Shown here piece by piece: positions 28,241 through 37,902 of a stretch of 64,000 nucleotides of DNA. The stretch is from Desulfobulbaceae bacterium. GTDB lineage: Bacteria > Desulfobacterota > Desulfobulbia > Desulfobulbales > Desulfobulbaceae. How positions within the stretch are numbered: position 1 is the stretch's first letter; the number at the start of each line of letters is the position of its first letter. A program made the position numbers and the translations under genes. The stretch spans positions 53,815 to 117,814 of the forward strand of contig DNUE01000091.1 in the NCBI GenBank assembly GCA_003508005.1, written 5' to 3'. The notes beneath the pieces were generated by a model. That model had not been told where the DNA came from and ran no database searches. It saw nothing but the letters and a program-made list of their open reading frames with translations.

Positions 28241-29437
28241 TCATGCCCTGCCGGTTACCACATAGAGCGGGTCGCTTGCCTGCAAGGCAGGGAAATACTT
28301 GTCAAAAGCCGGCCGGGGCCAGTTCCGGAAGGAAACCGTATGGAATTGTTCGTAATGCGGCGAGCAGAGCTGGAGAACCAAACCCATTCGCTCGAACTCG
28401 TGCAACTCTGTCCACAGCTTTGTCACCTTGGGCGGAAACCAGCGGTTGGAGAAACTGACCAGCAGGATGCCTGACGGCTTCAGGACCCGAGCCGTCTCCC
28501 GGACAACCTCCTCAGGCTTGGCCAGGTACTCGAAGGACAGATTGCAAAGGACAGCATCAAACGACTTGTCCGGGCAGGGAAGCCTCGGATTCGCGTTCAG
28601 ATCATGAACAAGATATTCTGCCAGGTCCGGGTTTGCAGCCATTTCCTCCCTGTTCATGCCGAGCCCGGTGACATTCAGTCCGTGGCCGGCCGGCAGGTGG
28701 GAGTCGACACTGGCCATCAGGTCCAGCACCCTGCCTCCCGGCTGCAGGAAACGCGCGATGACCGAAGCCAGGTGTTCACTCGCCTGGCGGTCGATATGGC
28801 TGACCATGCGCGGTTCCGCATAAAAGATCCGATCATCCGCGTGGTCGGTTCGGAGGAATGCCTTTTCCCGATCATAGGTCAATGGGCTGCCGGCAATACG
28901 GGCCTGCATGCCGGGCCCGTTTTCCAGCATCTCCAGCAACCTGTCGCTGCAGCGCCCTCCCCGTTCCTTCTGGAGGCGGGAGACATCTGCAACCCGGATC
29001 GTGTAATCGAGCTGTTTGCCGTGCAGGGGATGGGCACGATCGACCGTGAACGTGTCCCGGTCGACAGCGACAACCCGCATGGGGGTCAGGGTTTGAGGAA
29101 AGACCCCGGAAACACCCTGAAGAAATCCCTGGGGATAGTATCTGCCGCTCATCGGTGCAGCGGGAGAGTCGGAGGTGGGAGGAGGCTGCCAATGGCACAG
29201 GGGAAGGGATACGGGCTGTGCGGAGCACGTGCCGAGGATTTCATCAGCGGGGAACGAATGGTGCACCTTGTCCCCGGGTTGACACCCCAGGAGTTTTTGC
29301 CTGAGGGCATGGGGAAAGATGTCCCGCCACATGTTCACCTCCGCTGCATGGTACTGTTCTTCGTGGACCGTGTCGTCGCTTTCCCAGGTCGCAGCAAGAT
29401 GCATTTCGACCAGGGACGAATCTGTAATCGTTGTCAT
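28241..29437 (-). CDS. FKBP-like domain fused to SAM-dependent methyltransferase
   Basis: A 398-residue protein of two parts. The N-terminal half contains a SlyD/FKBP-like segment: GDKVHHSFPADEILG and, after about 60 residues, RVVAVDRDTFTVDRAHPLHGKQLDYTI in pieces, the last matching the VDxNHPLAGKxLxF signature of SlyD-type peptidyl-prolyl isomerases. The C-terminal half (from about residue 225) is a class I methyltransferase: GGRVLDLMASVDSHLP (motif I, divergent), DLNANPRLPCPDKSFDAVLCNLSFEY and LKPSGILLVSFSNR. The start ATG has AGGAGGAG six bases before it. Substrate unknown. Confidence 0.75.
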   Translation of the reverse strand: MTTITDSSLVEMHLAATWESDDTVHEEQYHAAEVNMWRDIFPHALRQKLLGCQPGDKVHHSFPADEILGTCSAQPVSLPLCHWQPPPTSDSPAAPMSGRYYPQGFLQGVSGVFPQTLTPMRVVAVDRDTFTVDRAHPLHGKQLDYTIRVADVSRLQKERGGRCSDRLLEMLENGPGMQARIAGSPLTYDREKAFLRTDHADDRIFYAEPRMVSHIDRQASEHLASVIARFLQPGGRVLDLMASVDSHLPAGHGLNVTGLGMNREEMAANPDLAEYLVHDLNANPRLPCPDKSFDAVLCNLSFEYLAKPEEVVRETARVLKPSGILLVSFSNRWFPPKVTKLWTELHEFERMGLVLQLCSPHYEQFHTVSFRNWPRPAFDKYFPALQASDPLYVVTGRA

Positions 29438-29537
29438 GTCTCCTCCTCAATGTCAGGCTGGAATTTTTAGGAAAGATAATTATTCCCAACCTGAAATCAA
29501 GAGAATGAAAGGAAACGGGTGGAAAAGGAGTCCGGGT

Positions 29538-30998
29538 TTAACCGGATTGCTCGATGGTCCGGGCGGTGTCGAGGATTTGCCGCGCCAGATTGGTAAAGAC
29601 CAGATTGTGGATAGGCAGAACAGAGTACCAGTAAATCCGGCCCCAGATGCCGGAGGGGATGAAATGGGCAGTCTGGACCAACTGATCGGGCTGGATATCG
29701 AATTCCAGCCAGGCCTTGCCGGGAAGTTTCATCTGGGCGTGCAGAAGCAGCCGCTTGTTTTCCTTCAGATCAACGACTTTCCAGAAATCAAGGGCATCTC
29801 CCAGGCGGAGTTCATGGTCCATCCGGCGGCCACGGCTGAGACCGTAGCCGCCGACGAGCTTGTCGATCAACCCGCGCAGCCGCCAGAAAATATTGTAGGT
29901 GAACCAGCCGTTTTCGCCGCCGATTCGGCAGGCAGACTTGTACACAGCGGCCTGAGAAATGTTGCCGAGAGGCAGGATGCGCACATCGCGGAGGACGGAG
30001 CCGCCGGGATCGTCATGCGCCGTAATGTCGCAGGCGATGTCGGCGCTGGAGTCGCACCAACGGCTGATGACCTGATGCTGCTCCAGTTCCACCAGAGCCG
30101 TGCGAACGGCCTTCTCGTAGGCCATGGGATAAATATCCGGGAAGTAGCGCTTGGCGTTATCGTTCTGGACGACGGTTTCACTTTTCAGGCCCTCGACAAG
30201 TGCCGCGGCAACGCGAAGGGGAACGGTGGTGAAAAGGATAAGCCAGAAGGAGGAGATCCGGGGAGTCAACACCGGCACCTGGATCAGCCAGCGCCTGAGC
30301 CCCATGGCCCTTGCCGCCTGCAGCATCATTTCCTTGAAACTCATCGCCGGGGCGCCAATGTCCACCTGCAGGTTGTCCTGGTGGGATAGGTCTATTGCGG
30401 CTTCCAGGTAGGAAAGGACATCGTCCACGGCGATGGGCTGAGTCCGGGTGGCAACCCACCGGGGGGTGATCATCACCGGCAGTTTATGAACCAAACTGCA
30501 GATGATCTCAAAGCTGGCGCTGCCTGAACCGATGATGATGCCTGCCCGGAACCAGATCGTCTGGATCCTGCCGGACACGGCTGAGAGGATTTCGCCGGTC
30601 TCGATGCGGCTGCGGAGATGCCTGCTCGCGGTTTCCCTGATACCAAGGCCCCCAAGATAAATGATGCGCCTGACCCCTGCCCTGATGCAGGCGTCGCGGA
30701 AGTTCTCAGCGCTCCGCCGGTCCAGTTCCTCGAAATCCTTTTTCGCTCCCATGGAGTGGATGAGGTAAAAGGCGGTATGGACCCCTTCCAGTGCCCTGTC
30801 CAGCGTTTGCTGACTGAAGGTATCGCCCTCGATTATTTCCACACGGTCGCGGGTCGCCGGGCTGATCTTGTTGCGGTTGCGCACCAGCAGCCGCAACGAC
30901 AGGTCGCTGCGGCCAAGAAGCCGGGTCTTGAGCCGTCGGCCGATGTAGCCGGTTGCCCCGGTTATCAGAATTTTCCGGACCGTATCTTTCTGTTCCAT
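29538..30998 (-). CDS. SDR-family NAD(P)-binding protein with DUF2867
   Basis: A 486-residue protein. Residues about 8-290 are an atypical short-chain dehydrogenase (complex I NDUFA9-like) fold starting with ILITGATGYIGRRL and carrying LVRNRNK, EGDTF and GAGIIIGSGS-like motifs (RAGIIIGSGSASFE). Residues about 310-480 are DUF2867, recognisable by GGENGWFTYNIFWRLRG (in part), LRLGDALDFWKV and the C-terminal HNLVFTNLARQI. Proteins of this pair of domains are widespread and not functionally defined. The gene is divergent from the next one over 124 bases. Confidence 0.85.
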   Translation of the reverse strand: MEQKDTVRKILITGATGYIGRRLKTRLLGRSDLSLRLLVRNRNKISPATRDRVEIIEGDTFSQQTLDRALEGVHTAFYLIHSMGAKKDFEELDRRSAENFRDACIRAGVRRIIYLGGLGIRETASRHLRSRIETGEILSAVSGRIQTIWFRAGIIIGSGSASFEIICSLVHKLPVMITPRWVATRTQPIAVDDVLSYLEAAIDLSHQDNLQVDIGAPAMSFKEMMLQAARAMGLRRWLIQVPVLTPRISSFWLILFTTVPLRVAAALVEGLKSETVVQNDNAKRYFPDIYPMAYEKAVRTALVELEQHQVISRWCDSSADIACDITAHDDPGGSVLRDVRILPLGNISQAAVYKSACRIGGENGWFTYNIFWRLRGLIDKLVGGYGLSRGRRMDHELRLGDALDFWKVVDLKENKRLLLHAQMKLPGKAWLEFDIQPDQLVQTAHFIPSGIWGRIYWYSVLPIHNLVFTNLARQILDTARTIEQSG

Positions 30999-31122
30999 CC
31001 TTGCCCGACCAGTTAAAGAAAATTCATATTTATTTTGCCATTGCCGCCATGTCCCGATAGACTTGAACCAGAGATGACATGCCGGAGTTCAATTCACTTA
31101 TACAACGATAGCAGGATTTTTC

Positions 31123-31575
31123 ATGGAAAAGCAAGATGCTGTTCGCAACGAAATATCACTGCTCGTTGCAAGCCAGCTGCTCGCGGTTCTTGCAACCCAG
31201 CAGGGGGGGCAGCCCTATACCAGCCTGCTGGCCTTTGCCGCGGGCAATGACCTGGCCGATATCTTCCTTGCCACCGACCGGGCAACGAGAAAATACAAGA
31301 ATATCCTGGAAGACAACCGCGTGGCCCTGCTCATCGACAACCGTTCCAACCAATCGGCGGATTTTGGCGCGGCCGCCGCCGCGACGATCATCGGCAGGGC
31401 CGGGGAAATGGAAGGCCGTACCCTGGAAGCGGCACGCACAATCTTCCTTGCCCGGCATCCCTCCCTGGAGGATTTTGTCATGGCGCCGGGCACCGCCCTG
31501 CTGAAGGTGGCCGTTTCCCGGTATGTCATGGTGACCCGCTTTGAGGAAGTGCATGTGCTGGATATGGGTGGCTGA
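31123..31575 (+). CDS. Pyridoxamine 5'-phosphate oxidase-family flavin protein
   Basis: A 150-residue split-barrel flavin- or haem-binding protein. The family pattern includes VLATQQGGQPYTSLLAF, TDRATRKYKNILEDNRVALLID and the C-terminal SRYVMVTRFEEV. Short versions like this are often heme-degrading or general flavin reductase-like proteins; PdxH activity is unlikely given its size. A lipocalin gene follows 63 bases later. Confidence 0.8.
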   Translation: MEKQDAVRNEISLLVASQLLAVLATQQGGQPYTSLLAFAAGNDLADIFLATDRATRKYKNILEDNRVALLIDNRSNQSADFGAAAAATIIGRAGEMEGRTLEAARTIFLARHPSLEDFVMAPGTALLKVAVSRYVMVTRFEEVHVLDMGG

Positions 31576-31638
31576 TGCTCATTTGCCTCAGGATGGGCCG
31601 CTGAAGGCCATGTTAATAAAAACGGCGGAGTTGACCTC

Positions 31639-32193
31639 ATGAAAACACCCGGACTGCTGACAAGCAAAGTCGCCTTCATCATCATGCTGCTCATCGGCGG
31701 CTGCGTCCGCGCCCCGAAGGGAGTGGAGCCGGTCGCCAATTTTGATGTCAACAGATACCTGGGCACCTGGTACGAGATCGCCCGGCTCGATCATTCCTTC
31801 GAGCGCGGCCTTTCACAGGTCACCGCCCAATACAGCCTGGGCAAAGGAGGCGAAATCCGGGTAATCAACCGGGGGTACGACCAGGCCAAAAAAAAGTGGG
31901 AAGAGGCACAGGGCAAGGCGTTCTTTGTCGAATCTCCCCGGACAGGGATGCTCAAGGTCTCCTTTTTCGGGCCCTTCTACGGCGGCTACAACATCGTCGA
32001 CCTGGATCATGAACACTATTCCTATGCGCTGGTCTGCGGCCCGAACCGTTCCTATCTCTGGATTCTTTCGCGTACCAGCAGGCTGAGCGAGGCCACGCTG
32101 CAGGCCCTGGTGGCCAGGGCCAAGTCCCTCGGATTCGATACGGACAACCTGATTTATGTTGAGCATGAAGATCGGGACAGGAAAAAATTGTAG
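31639..32193 (+). CDS. blc: Lipocalin-family outer membrane lipoprotein
   Basis: A 184-residue bacterial lipocalin. A signal peptide ends in a lipobox (LLIGGC), so it is lipidated. The lipocalin signature is clear: NRYLGTWYEIARLDHSFERG, then FFGPFYGGYNIVDLD and YALVCGPNRSYLWILSR, with the final conserved RA.SLGFDTDNLIYV. Blc binds fatty acids or lysophospholipids and helps envelope maintenance. Own-frame ATG at 31639. Confidence 0.9.
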   Translation: MKTPGLLTSKVAFIIMLLIGGCVRAPKGVEPVANFDVNRYLGTWYEIARLDHSFERGLSQVTAQYSLGKGGEIRVINRGYDQAKKKWEEAQGKAFFVESPRTGMLKVSFFGPFYGGYNIVDLDHEHYSYALVCGPNRSYLWILSRTSRLSEATLQALVARAKSLGFDTDNLIYVEHEDRDRKKL

Positions 32194-32538
32194 TTTATAC
32201 TGTTATTTTCCTCTTATTTTTTCCTCATTGTCACAAGGCTCGACATGGTTAAATTTTTTTCATGGTGAGTGCAAGGCAAAATACTGTTCACGAGGGGGGC
32301 AGAAGAACAACGACAAAGAGGAATAAATGGCATGGCCCGGGAACAAAAATGGCAGAAAATAGTCCTGCTCCCTTGCTGACAGTCAATGAAGAAGCAAGAA
32401 AAATAGGGGAACTGGCCGCTGCAGAAAGCGCAATAATATGGATGCGTGCGAGATTGTCGGAACAGCGCTCTGGTAACATAACAAATACATGGCCGGGTTT
32501 GCACGAGCTACCTGGCCGCTTCAAGAGGAGAAAAAGCG
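32194..32538. other. Intergenic region with uncertain small frames
   Basis: About 345 bases. A candidate promoter TTGTCA (32228-32233), 16 bases, TAAATT (32250-32255) is present. A plus-strand frame from 32349 (67 codons, MAENSPAPLLTVNEEA) ends over the start of the next gene but has no ribosome site. I do not call a gene. Confidence 0.35.
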
Positions 32539-32940
32539 ATGAATCTGAATGAATATTTTTCAACCGCGTCTGGGACCGGTTTTTTAGCTACCGCATCCGC
32601 AGAGGGAAAGCCGGATATTGCGGTTTATTCCAGGCCGAACATTATGGAGGACGGAACTCTTGCCTTTATCATGCGAGACCGGTTGACCCATGCGAACCTC
32701 CAGGAAAATGCACATGCCGTCTATGCCTTCATCGAGAAGGAAGGCGGATACAAGGGTGTCCGTCTCTTTATGCAAAAGGTGGGGGAAGACACGGACAAGG
32801 AACTGATTGCGCAAATGACCAGGCGCCGTTTATCTCCGGAGGAGGACGCGGCAAAAGGTCCAAAGTTCGTCGTCTATTTTCGTGTCGAAAAAGCCTTGCC
32901 TCTGGTCGGGGGCAATGAATTAGACCCTGCGAATCTGTAA
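32539..32940 (+). CDS. Pyridoxamine 5'-phosphate oxidase-family protein
   Basis: A 133-residue split-barrel protein, related to but distinct from the one at 31123. It reads GFLATASAEGKPDIAVYSRPNI, LAFIMRDRLTHANLQENAHAVYAF and KFVVYFRVEKALPLVG, the layout of general-stress or flavin-binding family members. AGAGGAG lies upstream of the ATG. The DUF523/DUF1722 gene follows after 26 bases and may be co-transcribed. Confidence 0.8.
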   Translation: MNLNEYFSTASGTGFLATASAEGKPDIAVYSRPNIMEDGTLAFIMRDRLTHANLQENAHAVYAFIEKEGGYKGVRLFMQKVGEDTDKELIAQMTRRRLSPEEDAAKGPKFVVYFRVEKALPLVGGNELDPANL

Positions 32941-32966
32941 TATCACCTGGAGGCTATCAATTCGCC

Positions 32967-33920
32967 ATGGATGAACAAATCCGGTTAGGGATCAGTTCCT
33001 GCCTGCTGGGAAATGAAGTTCGTTACAACGGCGGCCACCAGCTGGATCTCTTTATTACCAAGACACTTGGCCCTTTTGTTGAATTTGTCCCGGTCTGTCC
33101 GGAAGTGGAGTGCGGCCTGGGGGTGCCGCGCGAATCCATGCGCCTGGTGGGTACCATGGACAACCCGAGACTGCTGACCACCAAAAGCGGCATCGATCAC
33201 ACAGATCGGATGCAGGAGTGGGCGCGCAAAAAAGTCAGGGAACTTGAGCAGGAAAACCTCTGCGGTTTTATCTTCAAAAGTAAATCGCCCAGCAGCGGCA
33301 TGGAGCGGGTGCGGGTTTACCGGCCTGACGGAACAGGGTATGTCGGCACCCGGCCGGGCATGTTCGCGGAACTGTTCATGAACCATTTTCCCCTGCTGCC
33401 GGTGGAGGAGGATGGCCGCCTGCACGACATAGCCCTCCGGGAAAACTTCATCGAACAGATTTTTGTCTACAGGCGCTGGCGAAAACTGGTCGCCGATCAT
33501 TTCTCAACCGGTGATCTGGTTGCCTTCCACACCGACCACAAGCTTCTCCTCATGGCGCACAGCATCACCCATTACCGGACCCTGGGAACCCTGGTGGCTC
33601 AGGCAAAAAAAATCCCCCGAGTTGAACTGGTCAGCAGATACGAAAGCGGCCTCATGCAGGCCCTGCGTCTCAAAGCGACGGTCAAAAAGCACGCCAATGT
33701 CCTGCAGCACATGCTGGGCTATTTCAAAACCGTGCTCTCCGCAGAGGAAAAACAGGAACTCCTTGACCTCATAGAAAATTATCGAAAGGGTTACTATCCT
33801 CTCATTGTGCCGATAACCCTGATCAACCACTATGTACGGAAATACAACGAGAAATATCTAGCCCGGCAGCACTATCTGAATCCTCACCCGACGGAGCTGA
33901 AGCTCAGGAACCACGCGTAG
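32967..33920 (+). CDS. ybgA: DUF523 and DUF1722 domain protein
   Basis: A 317-residue protein made of DUF523 (about residues 5-150: GISSCLLGNEVRYNGGHQ, VPVCPEVECGLGVPRESM, GFIFKSKSPSSGMERV) and DUF1722 (about 185-310: DLVAFHTDHKLLLMAHS, LIENYRKGYYPLIVPITLI, YVRKYNEKYLARQHYL). The conserved cysteines of DUF523 are present. E. coli YbgA corresponds to the second domain. Some members of the family are reported as tRNA- or DNA-photolyase-associated, but function is not established. Confidence 0.85.
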   Translation: MDEQIRLGISSCLLGNEVRYNGGHQLDLFITKTLGPFVEFVPVCPEVECGLGVPRESMRLVGTMDNPRLLTTKSGIDHTDRMQEWARKKVRELEQENLCGFIFKSKSPSSGMERVRVYRPDGTGYVGTRPGMFAELFMNHFPLLPVEEDGRLHDIALRENFIEQIFVYRRWRKLVADHFSTGDLVAFHTDHKLLLMAHSITHYRTLGTLVAQAKKIPRVELVSRYESGLMQALRLKATVKKHANVLQHMLGYFKTVLSAEEKQELLDLIENYRKGYYPLIVPITLINHYVRKYNEKYLARQHYLNPHPTELKLRNHA

Positions 33921-34017
33921 CTCCAACGAAGGACAAATCGCACCGCAGGTTCCGCCATCCGCCATCGATATCCCTCGCCGTGGTACAGCTAATCTACTGT
34001 TTTTCCTTATAAAAAAA

Positions 34018-34047
34018 TTGACCTCTCTTTGTTCATGAGGATATAAT
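34018..34047 (+). promoter_or_regulatory. Promoter of the first subtilase gene
   Basis: TTGACC (34018-34023), 18 bases, perfect TATAAT (34042-34047). The transcript would carry a leader of about 150 bases, including the hairpin GTCCCGCA-CTTAT-TGCGGGAC at 34120-34140, before the Shine-Dalgarno TTGGAGG. Confidence 0.65.
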
Positions 34048-34204
34048 TAATATACTATGATCTCTTCCAGCGCAGAGATATTTCCTGGCGCAAAGTATCC
34101 CCGGAGAAAGACAGAGTATGTCCCGCACTTATTGCGGGACTGGCAACAATGAAGTTTCTATGAATTTGAAGGATAGACGACCATAACCCTATTTTGGAGG
34201 TAGT

Positions 34205-37200
34205 ATGAACAAACGCCGAGTTCAATCCTTGCTTCCCTGTCTTCTCCTGTCATGCGCGTTCACCTTGGGCATGCAGTCGGCCCCCTGCCCGGGGCTGGCC
34301 GCCGACCCCGGTGGGGATTCCCCGCGGCCGGAAATTCCTTTCGGCACGGCTAAGGCCGATCAGGATATCATCCCCGGCCAGTACATTGTCCAATTCAGCG
34401 AGGCGCCCCTGGCGGTGTACGAGGGAGGGGTGCCGGATCTTCCGCCCACGAAACCGAGTGCCAAGGGAGAGAAAAAGCTCGACGCCGCCCACCCGGACAG
34501 CATCAATTATCTGAACTATCTCCAGGGCAGCCAGGCGGATATGCTGCAGAAAATGGAGCAGGAGCTGGGCCGCGGCATCAGCGCGACGCAGGTGTTCAAG
34601 ACCGCCTTCAACGGCGTTGCCGTCGAAATGAGCGCGGCCGAGGCCCGGCAAGTCGCGAAACTCCCCGGGGTTGTTCGGGTCACGCCGGACAGGATGCGCC
34701 AATTGCACACGGACAACGGCCCCCGGTGGATCGGCGCCAATGGTCTGTGGAACGGCAGCGTAGCAGGCCCCACCAAGGGGGAAGGCATCGTGGTCGGCGT
34801 CATCGATACCGGCATCAATCCGGCCAATCCCTCGTTCGCCGACATCGGCGGCGACGGCTACGATCACAGCAACCCGCGGGCCTGGTACTACGGCTTCTGT
34901 GACCCGAGCCACCCGGATTACAATGCCGCTTTCGCCTGCAACGACAAGCTCATCGGCGCCTATGACTTCACCAGGACCTTGCCCACGCCTGCCGTCCTGT
35001 ACGACAATGACGGTCACGGCTCGCATACGGCGAGCACCGCGGCCGGCAATGTGATCAATTCCGCGCCGCTGGTCGCACCGACCATCACCATCAACCGGCC
35101 GATCTCGGGAGTCGCCCCGCACAGCAACCTCATCTCCTACAAGGCCTGCCTCGGCAGCTGCCCGCTCTCAGCCCTCATCGCCGCCATCGACCAGGCGACC
35201 CTCGATGCGGTGGACGTGATCAACTACTCCATCGGCGGCGGGGCAACCGACCCCTGGTCCGACCCGGATTCCCTGGCCTTCCTCAACGCGCGCCAGGCAG
35301 GCGTCTTTGTGGCCGTCTCGGCCGGCAACAACGGGCCGGGAAGCGAGACCCTCGGCAGCCCGGGCAACTCGCCCTGGCTCCTGACCGTGGGCAGCAGTTC
35401 CCATGACCGCGCCTTTGTCAATTCCCTGACCAGCATGACCAGGTCGGACGGACTGGCGCTGCTGAACATTTCCGGACGCAGCGTGACCGGCTCCCTGGCC
35501 GCCAGGAGCATCGTCTATGCCGGAAACTATATAAACATTAATTACTATAACCAACCAGACCCATTGTGCCTTCAGCCCTTTCCCGCCGGCACCTTCAGCG
35601 GCCAGATCGTGGTCTGCGACCGCGGGACCAACCCCAGGGTCGATAAGGGAACCAATGTGCAGGCTGGCGGCGCCGGCGGGATGGTCCTGGCCAACGACGC
35701 GCCCAACGGGAACAGCCTCAACGCCGATGCCCACGTCTTGCCCGCGGTGCATATCACCTTCAACGACGGGATCGCGCTGAAAAACTGGCTTGCGGCAAGC
35801 AGCAACCACCAGGCGGCGATCGCCGGCACCAGCGCGAACGTCAACCCGGTCTACGGCGACATCATGTCCTCCTTCAGTTCCCGGGGCGCCAACCCGCCCC
35901 TTCTTTCCATCATCAAGCCGGACGTGTCCGCTCCGGGCCAGGACATCCTGGCCGCGGATGGGATAAATAATGCCGCCACCTGGGGCCTTCTGAGCGGGAC
36001 CTCCATGGCCAGCCCGCACGCGGCGGGCGCGGCCGCCCTGCTCCTTTCCCTGAATCCAGGCTGGTCCCCGGCCAAGGTCCAGTCCGCCCTGATGGGCACG
36101 GCCGACCCAACGGTGCTCAAGGAGGACGGGACGACCCCGGCTACCCCCTTCGACACCGGCGCGGGCAGGGTCGACGTCAGCCAGGCCGCCCAGATCGGTT
36201 TTGTCCTGGACGAGACCTACAGCAACTTCCTGAACGCCGACCCCTCCCTGGGCGGTGACCCGAAGACCCTCAACATCCCGAGCCTGGGCAGGGAAGACTT
36301 CGTCGGCTCCACCACCTGGACCCGGACCCTGGCCTCCACGGCGAACGCCACCTGGACGGCGAGCGTGGTCAATCCGCCCGGGGTCACCCTTACCGTCAAT
36401 CCCTCAAGCTTCGCACTCACCGCCGGCGGGACGCGGCAGATAACCATCACCGCCAACGCCGGGAGTGCCGCCCTCGGTACCTGGCTGTTCGGCAGCGTGC
36501 TGTTCACCCCTTCCGGCGGAGGAGCGACCGCGGTGCGCTTTCCCGTTGCCCTCAAGCGGGTTTTTTCAACCCTCCCGACCTCGCTCCGCTATGACGATGT
36601 CCGGAAAAACTCCATGGCCATCGAGAAAAATCTGGAAGTGCTCCCTGCCATCACCAATCTCGCCGTCAGCCGGAACGGCCTTGTCCCGGCCACGGTCTAT
36701 GAGGGTAACTTGTATCAGGATCCAACTAATTATGATCCTTATGACGGCAACTGGGACCCTGATGACTCCTCCAACAAAGACGGCGTCTGGGCTCAGACGA
36801 TAACCGTGCCGGCCGGCAGCAAGCGGCTGGTGACCGAGATCGTCAAGACCACTTCCCCGGATATCGACCTGTATCTCTGGCGCTTGAATGGTGCAACGTT
36901 TGAATGGTACTGCACGTCAGCCAGTTTCGGCAGCAAGGAATATTGCTCGATCGCCGATCCGCCGGCAGGAAACTACTATGCCTTTATCCAGAACTGGGAG
37001 GCCAGCGACCCGACCGGAGCCACCCCGGACGATGTCGAACTGGCGGCCGCCGTGGTCCCCGGGGCTTCCTCCGGTAACTTCTCCGTCACCCTGGCGAACG
37101 GCTCGACCAGCGTCCCGGCCGGGCAGCCCTTCGACCTGAAGATCTCCTGGAGCCTCACCAAGCCGGGAATCCACTGGTACGGGGTGTTCGGCCTGGGCAC

Positions 37201-37321
37201 CGATGCGGGGAATCCGGGCAACCTGGGCGTGGTGAACCTGGACCTCCATGTCAAGCCCGGCGGCCTGTTCTTCCCGCTCAGGGGCAAGGACGGGAAGACA
37301 TCGATCATCAACCTGAATTAA
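34205..37321 (+). CDS. Secreted subtilisin-like (S8) protease with PA insert
   Basis: A 1038-residue secreted serine protease. An N-terminal signal peptide (LLPCLLLSCAFTLG) is followed by an inhibitor I9-type propeptide (about 60-165: IIPGQYIVQFSEAPL, GVAVEMSAAEARQVAKL). The catalytic triad is Asp201 (VIDTG), His271 (DGHGSHTA) and Ser600 (GTSMASPH). A protease-associated domain is inserted at about residues 415-545 (GQIVVCDRGTNPR). After the catalytic domain come Fn3-like and pre-peptidase-C-like segments (DIDLYLWRLNG, YYAFIQNWEAS). Layout resembles plant-type subtilases and bacterial vpr-like enzymes. TTGGAGG precedes the ATG. Stands alone. Confidence 0.9.
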   Translation: MNKRRVQSLLPCLLLSCAFTLGMQSAPCPGLAADPGGDSPRPEIPFGTAKADQDIIPGQYIVQFSEAPLAVYEGGVPDLPPTKPSAKGEKKLDAAHPDSINYLNYLQGSQADMLQKMEQELGRGISATQVFKTAFNGVAVEMSAAEARQVAKLPGVVRVTPDRMRQLHTDNGPRWIGANGLWNGSVAGPTKGEGIVVGVIDTGINPANPSFADIGGDGYDHSNPRAWYYGFCDPSHPDYNAAFACNDKLIGAYDFTRTLPTPAVLYDNDGHGSHTASTAAGNVINSAPLVAPTITINRPISGVAPHSNLISYKACLGSCPLSALIAAIDQATLDAVDVINYSIGGGATDPWSDPDSLAFLNARQAGVFVAVSAGNNGPGSETLGSPGNSPWLLTVGSSSHDRAFVNSLTSMTRSDGLALLNISGRSVTGSLAARSIVYAGNYININYYNQPDPLCLQPFPAGTFSGQIVVCDRGTNPRVDKGTNVQAGGAGGMVLANDAPNGNSLNADAHVLPAVHITFNDGIALKNWLAASSNHQAAIAGTSANVNPVYGDIMSSFSSRGANPPLLSIIKPDVSAPGQDILAADGINNAATWGLLSGTSMASPHAAGAAALLLSLNPGWSPAKVQSALMGTADPTVLKEDGTTPATPFDTGAGRVDVSQAAQIGFVLDETYSNFLNADPSLGGDPKTLNIPSLGREDFVGSTTWTRTLASTANATWTASVVNPPGVTLTVNPSSFALTAGGTRQITITANAGSAALGTWLFGSVLFTPSGGGATAVRFPVALKRVFSTLPTSLRYDDVRKNSMAIEKNLEVLPAITNLAVSRNGLVPATVYEGNLYQDPTNYDPYDGNWDPDDSSNKDGVWAQTITVPAGSKRLVTEIVKTTSPDIDLYLWRLNGATFEWYCTSASFGSKEYCSIADPPAGNYYAFIQNWEASDPTGATPDDVELAAAVVPGASSGNFSVTLANGSTSVPAGQPFDLKISWSLTKPGIHWYGVFGLGTDAGNPGNLGVVNLDLHVKPGGLFFPLRGKDGKTSIINLN

Positions 37322-37351
37322 CTGGATACTTTCTTCCGCGGCGAAAATACA

Positions 37352-37377
37352 GGGGCGGGACAACAATGTCCCGCCCC
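37352..37377 (+). terminator. Strong hairpin after the first subtilase
   Basis: A perfect 10-bp stem GGGGCGGGAC/GTCCCGCCCC with loop AACAAT. No T run follows directly, so it may be a weak terminator or 3' stabiliser. Confidence 0.5.
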
Positions 37378-37440
37378 GCCACCTCGCCTGCCCCTCTCAT
37401 TTTTTATCCGCTGACTGTCAGCTGCAGGCACGGCTGACCC

Positions 37441-37638
37441 GGCCCGGTCCATCGACTGCACAATGGTATTCTGCGCATTCTCTCTCTTTTCTTGAAAAAA
37501 GAGCAACAGTCTGTTTTTTTGAACCAGAGGAATAATTCTGGATAGATCGCAGGCACAAGGAGGCATTCTTTGTGCCTTTACAGTTTTAGGAGGCGAATAG
37601 CAATCACGCTTTCGGACATGGGCATGAAACCACCCTGC
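37441..37638 (+). repeat. Copy A of a direct repeat shared with the purF leader
   Basis: About 200 bases nearly identical to 40122-40323. Shared blocks include the GGTATTCTGCGCAT segment, CTTGAAAAAAGAGCAACA, GAGGAATAATTCTGGATAG, the hairpin AGGCACAA...TTGTGCCT, TTTAGGAGGCGA and the start-like ATGGGCATGAAACCAC. In copy A the frame after that ATG decays within about 20 codons. Confidence 0.85.
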
Positions 37639-37902
37639 CTGGACGATGGGAATAAAACTGCTAACCTCCTGTTCAAGTTGAAGAAAATAAGCATTTGACC
37701 TCATTTGTTTCTGGAACATATAATTAAAAAATGGTCAGGATATTGATACTGCAGTATACTATCACCCAAACTGCTCAGATTCTCTTTGTCAGCAATATGT
37801 GAACATTGTATTCTAAAAAAATATTTCTCGTTGTATTTTTCTCTAAAACAGTCGAAAAAATTTTGTTGGTGACAGTTCAAGCCCGCATATTGGAGAGGGG
37901 AT

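Larger units (their letters stand above)
37322..37902. other. Intergenic region between the two subtilase genes
   Basis: About 580 bases. It holds a strong hairpin just after the first subtilase, copy A of a roughly 200-bp repeat shared with the purF leader, then an AT-rich stretch (37700-37870) that probably contains the promoter of the second subtilase. No gene seen. Confidence 0.5.

Noticed and set aside
32262..32552. Open frame of 96 codons before the second split-barrel gene
   Set aside because: No ribosome site and no recognisable features; it runs into the well-supported start at 32539.
34081..34140. Possible cyclic-di-GMP (GEMM) riboswitch in the first subtilase leader (GGCGCAAAGTATCCCCGG)
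   Set aside because: Only the GCAAAG part fits; the paired GGGCAAACC-type half and the second stem are not there.
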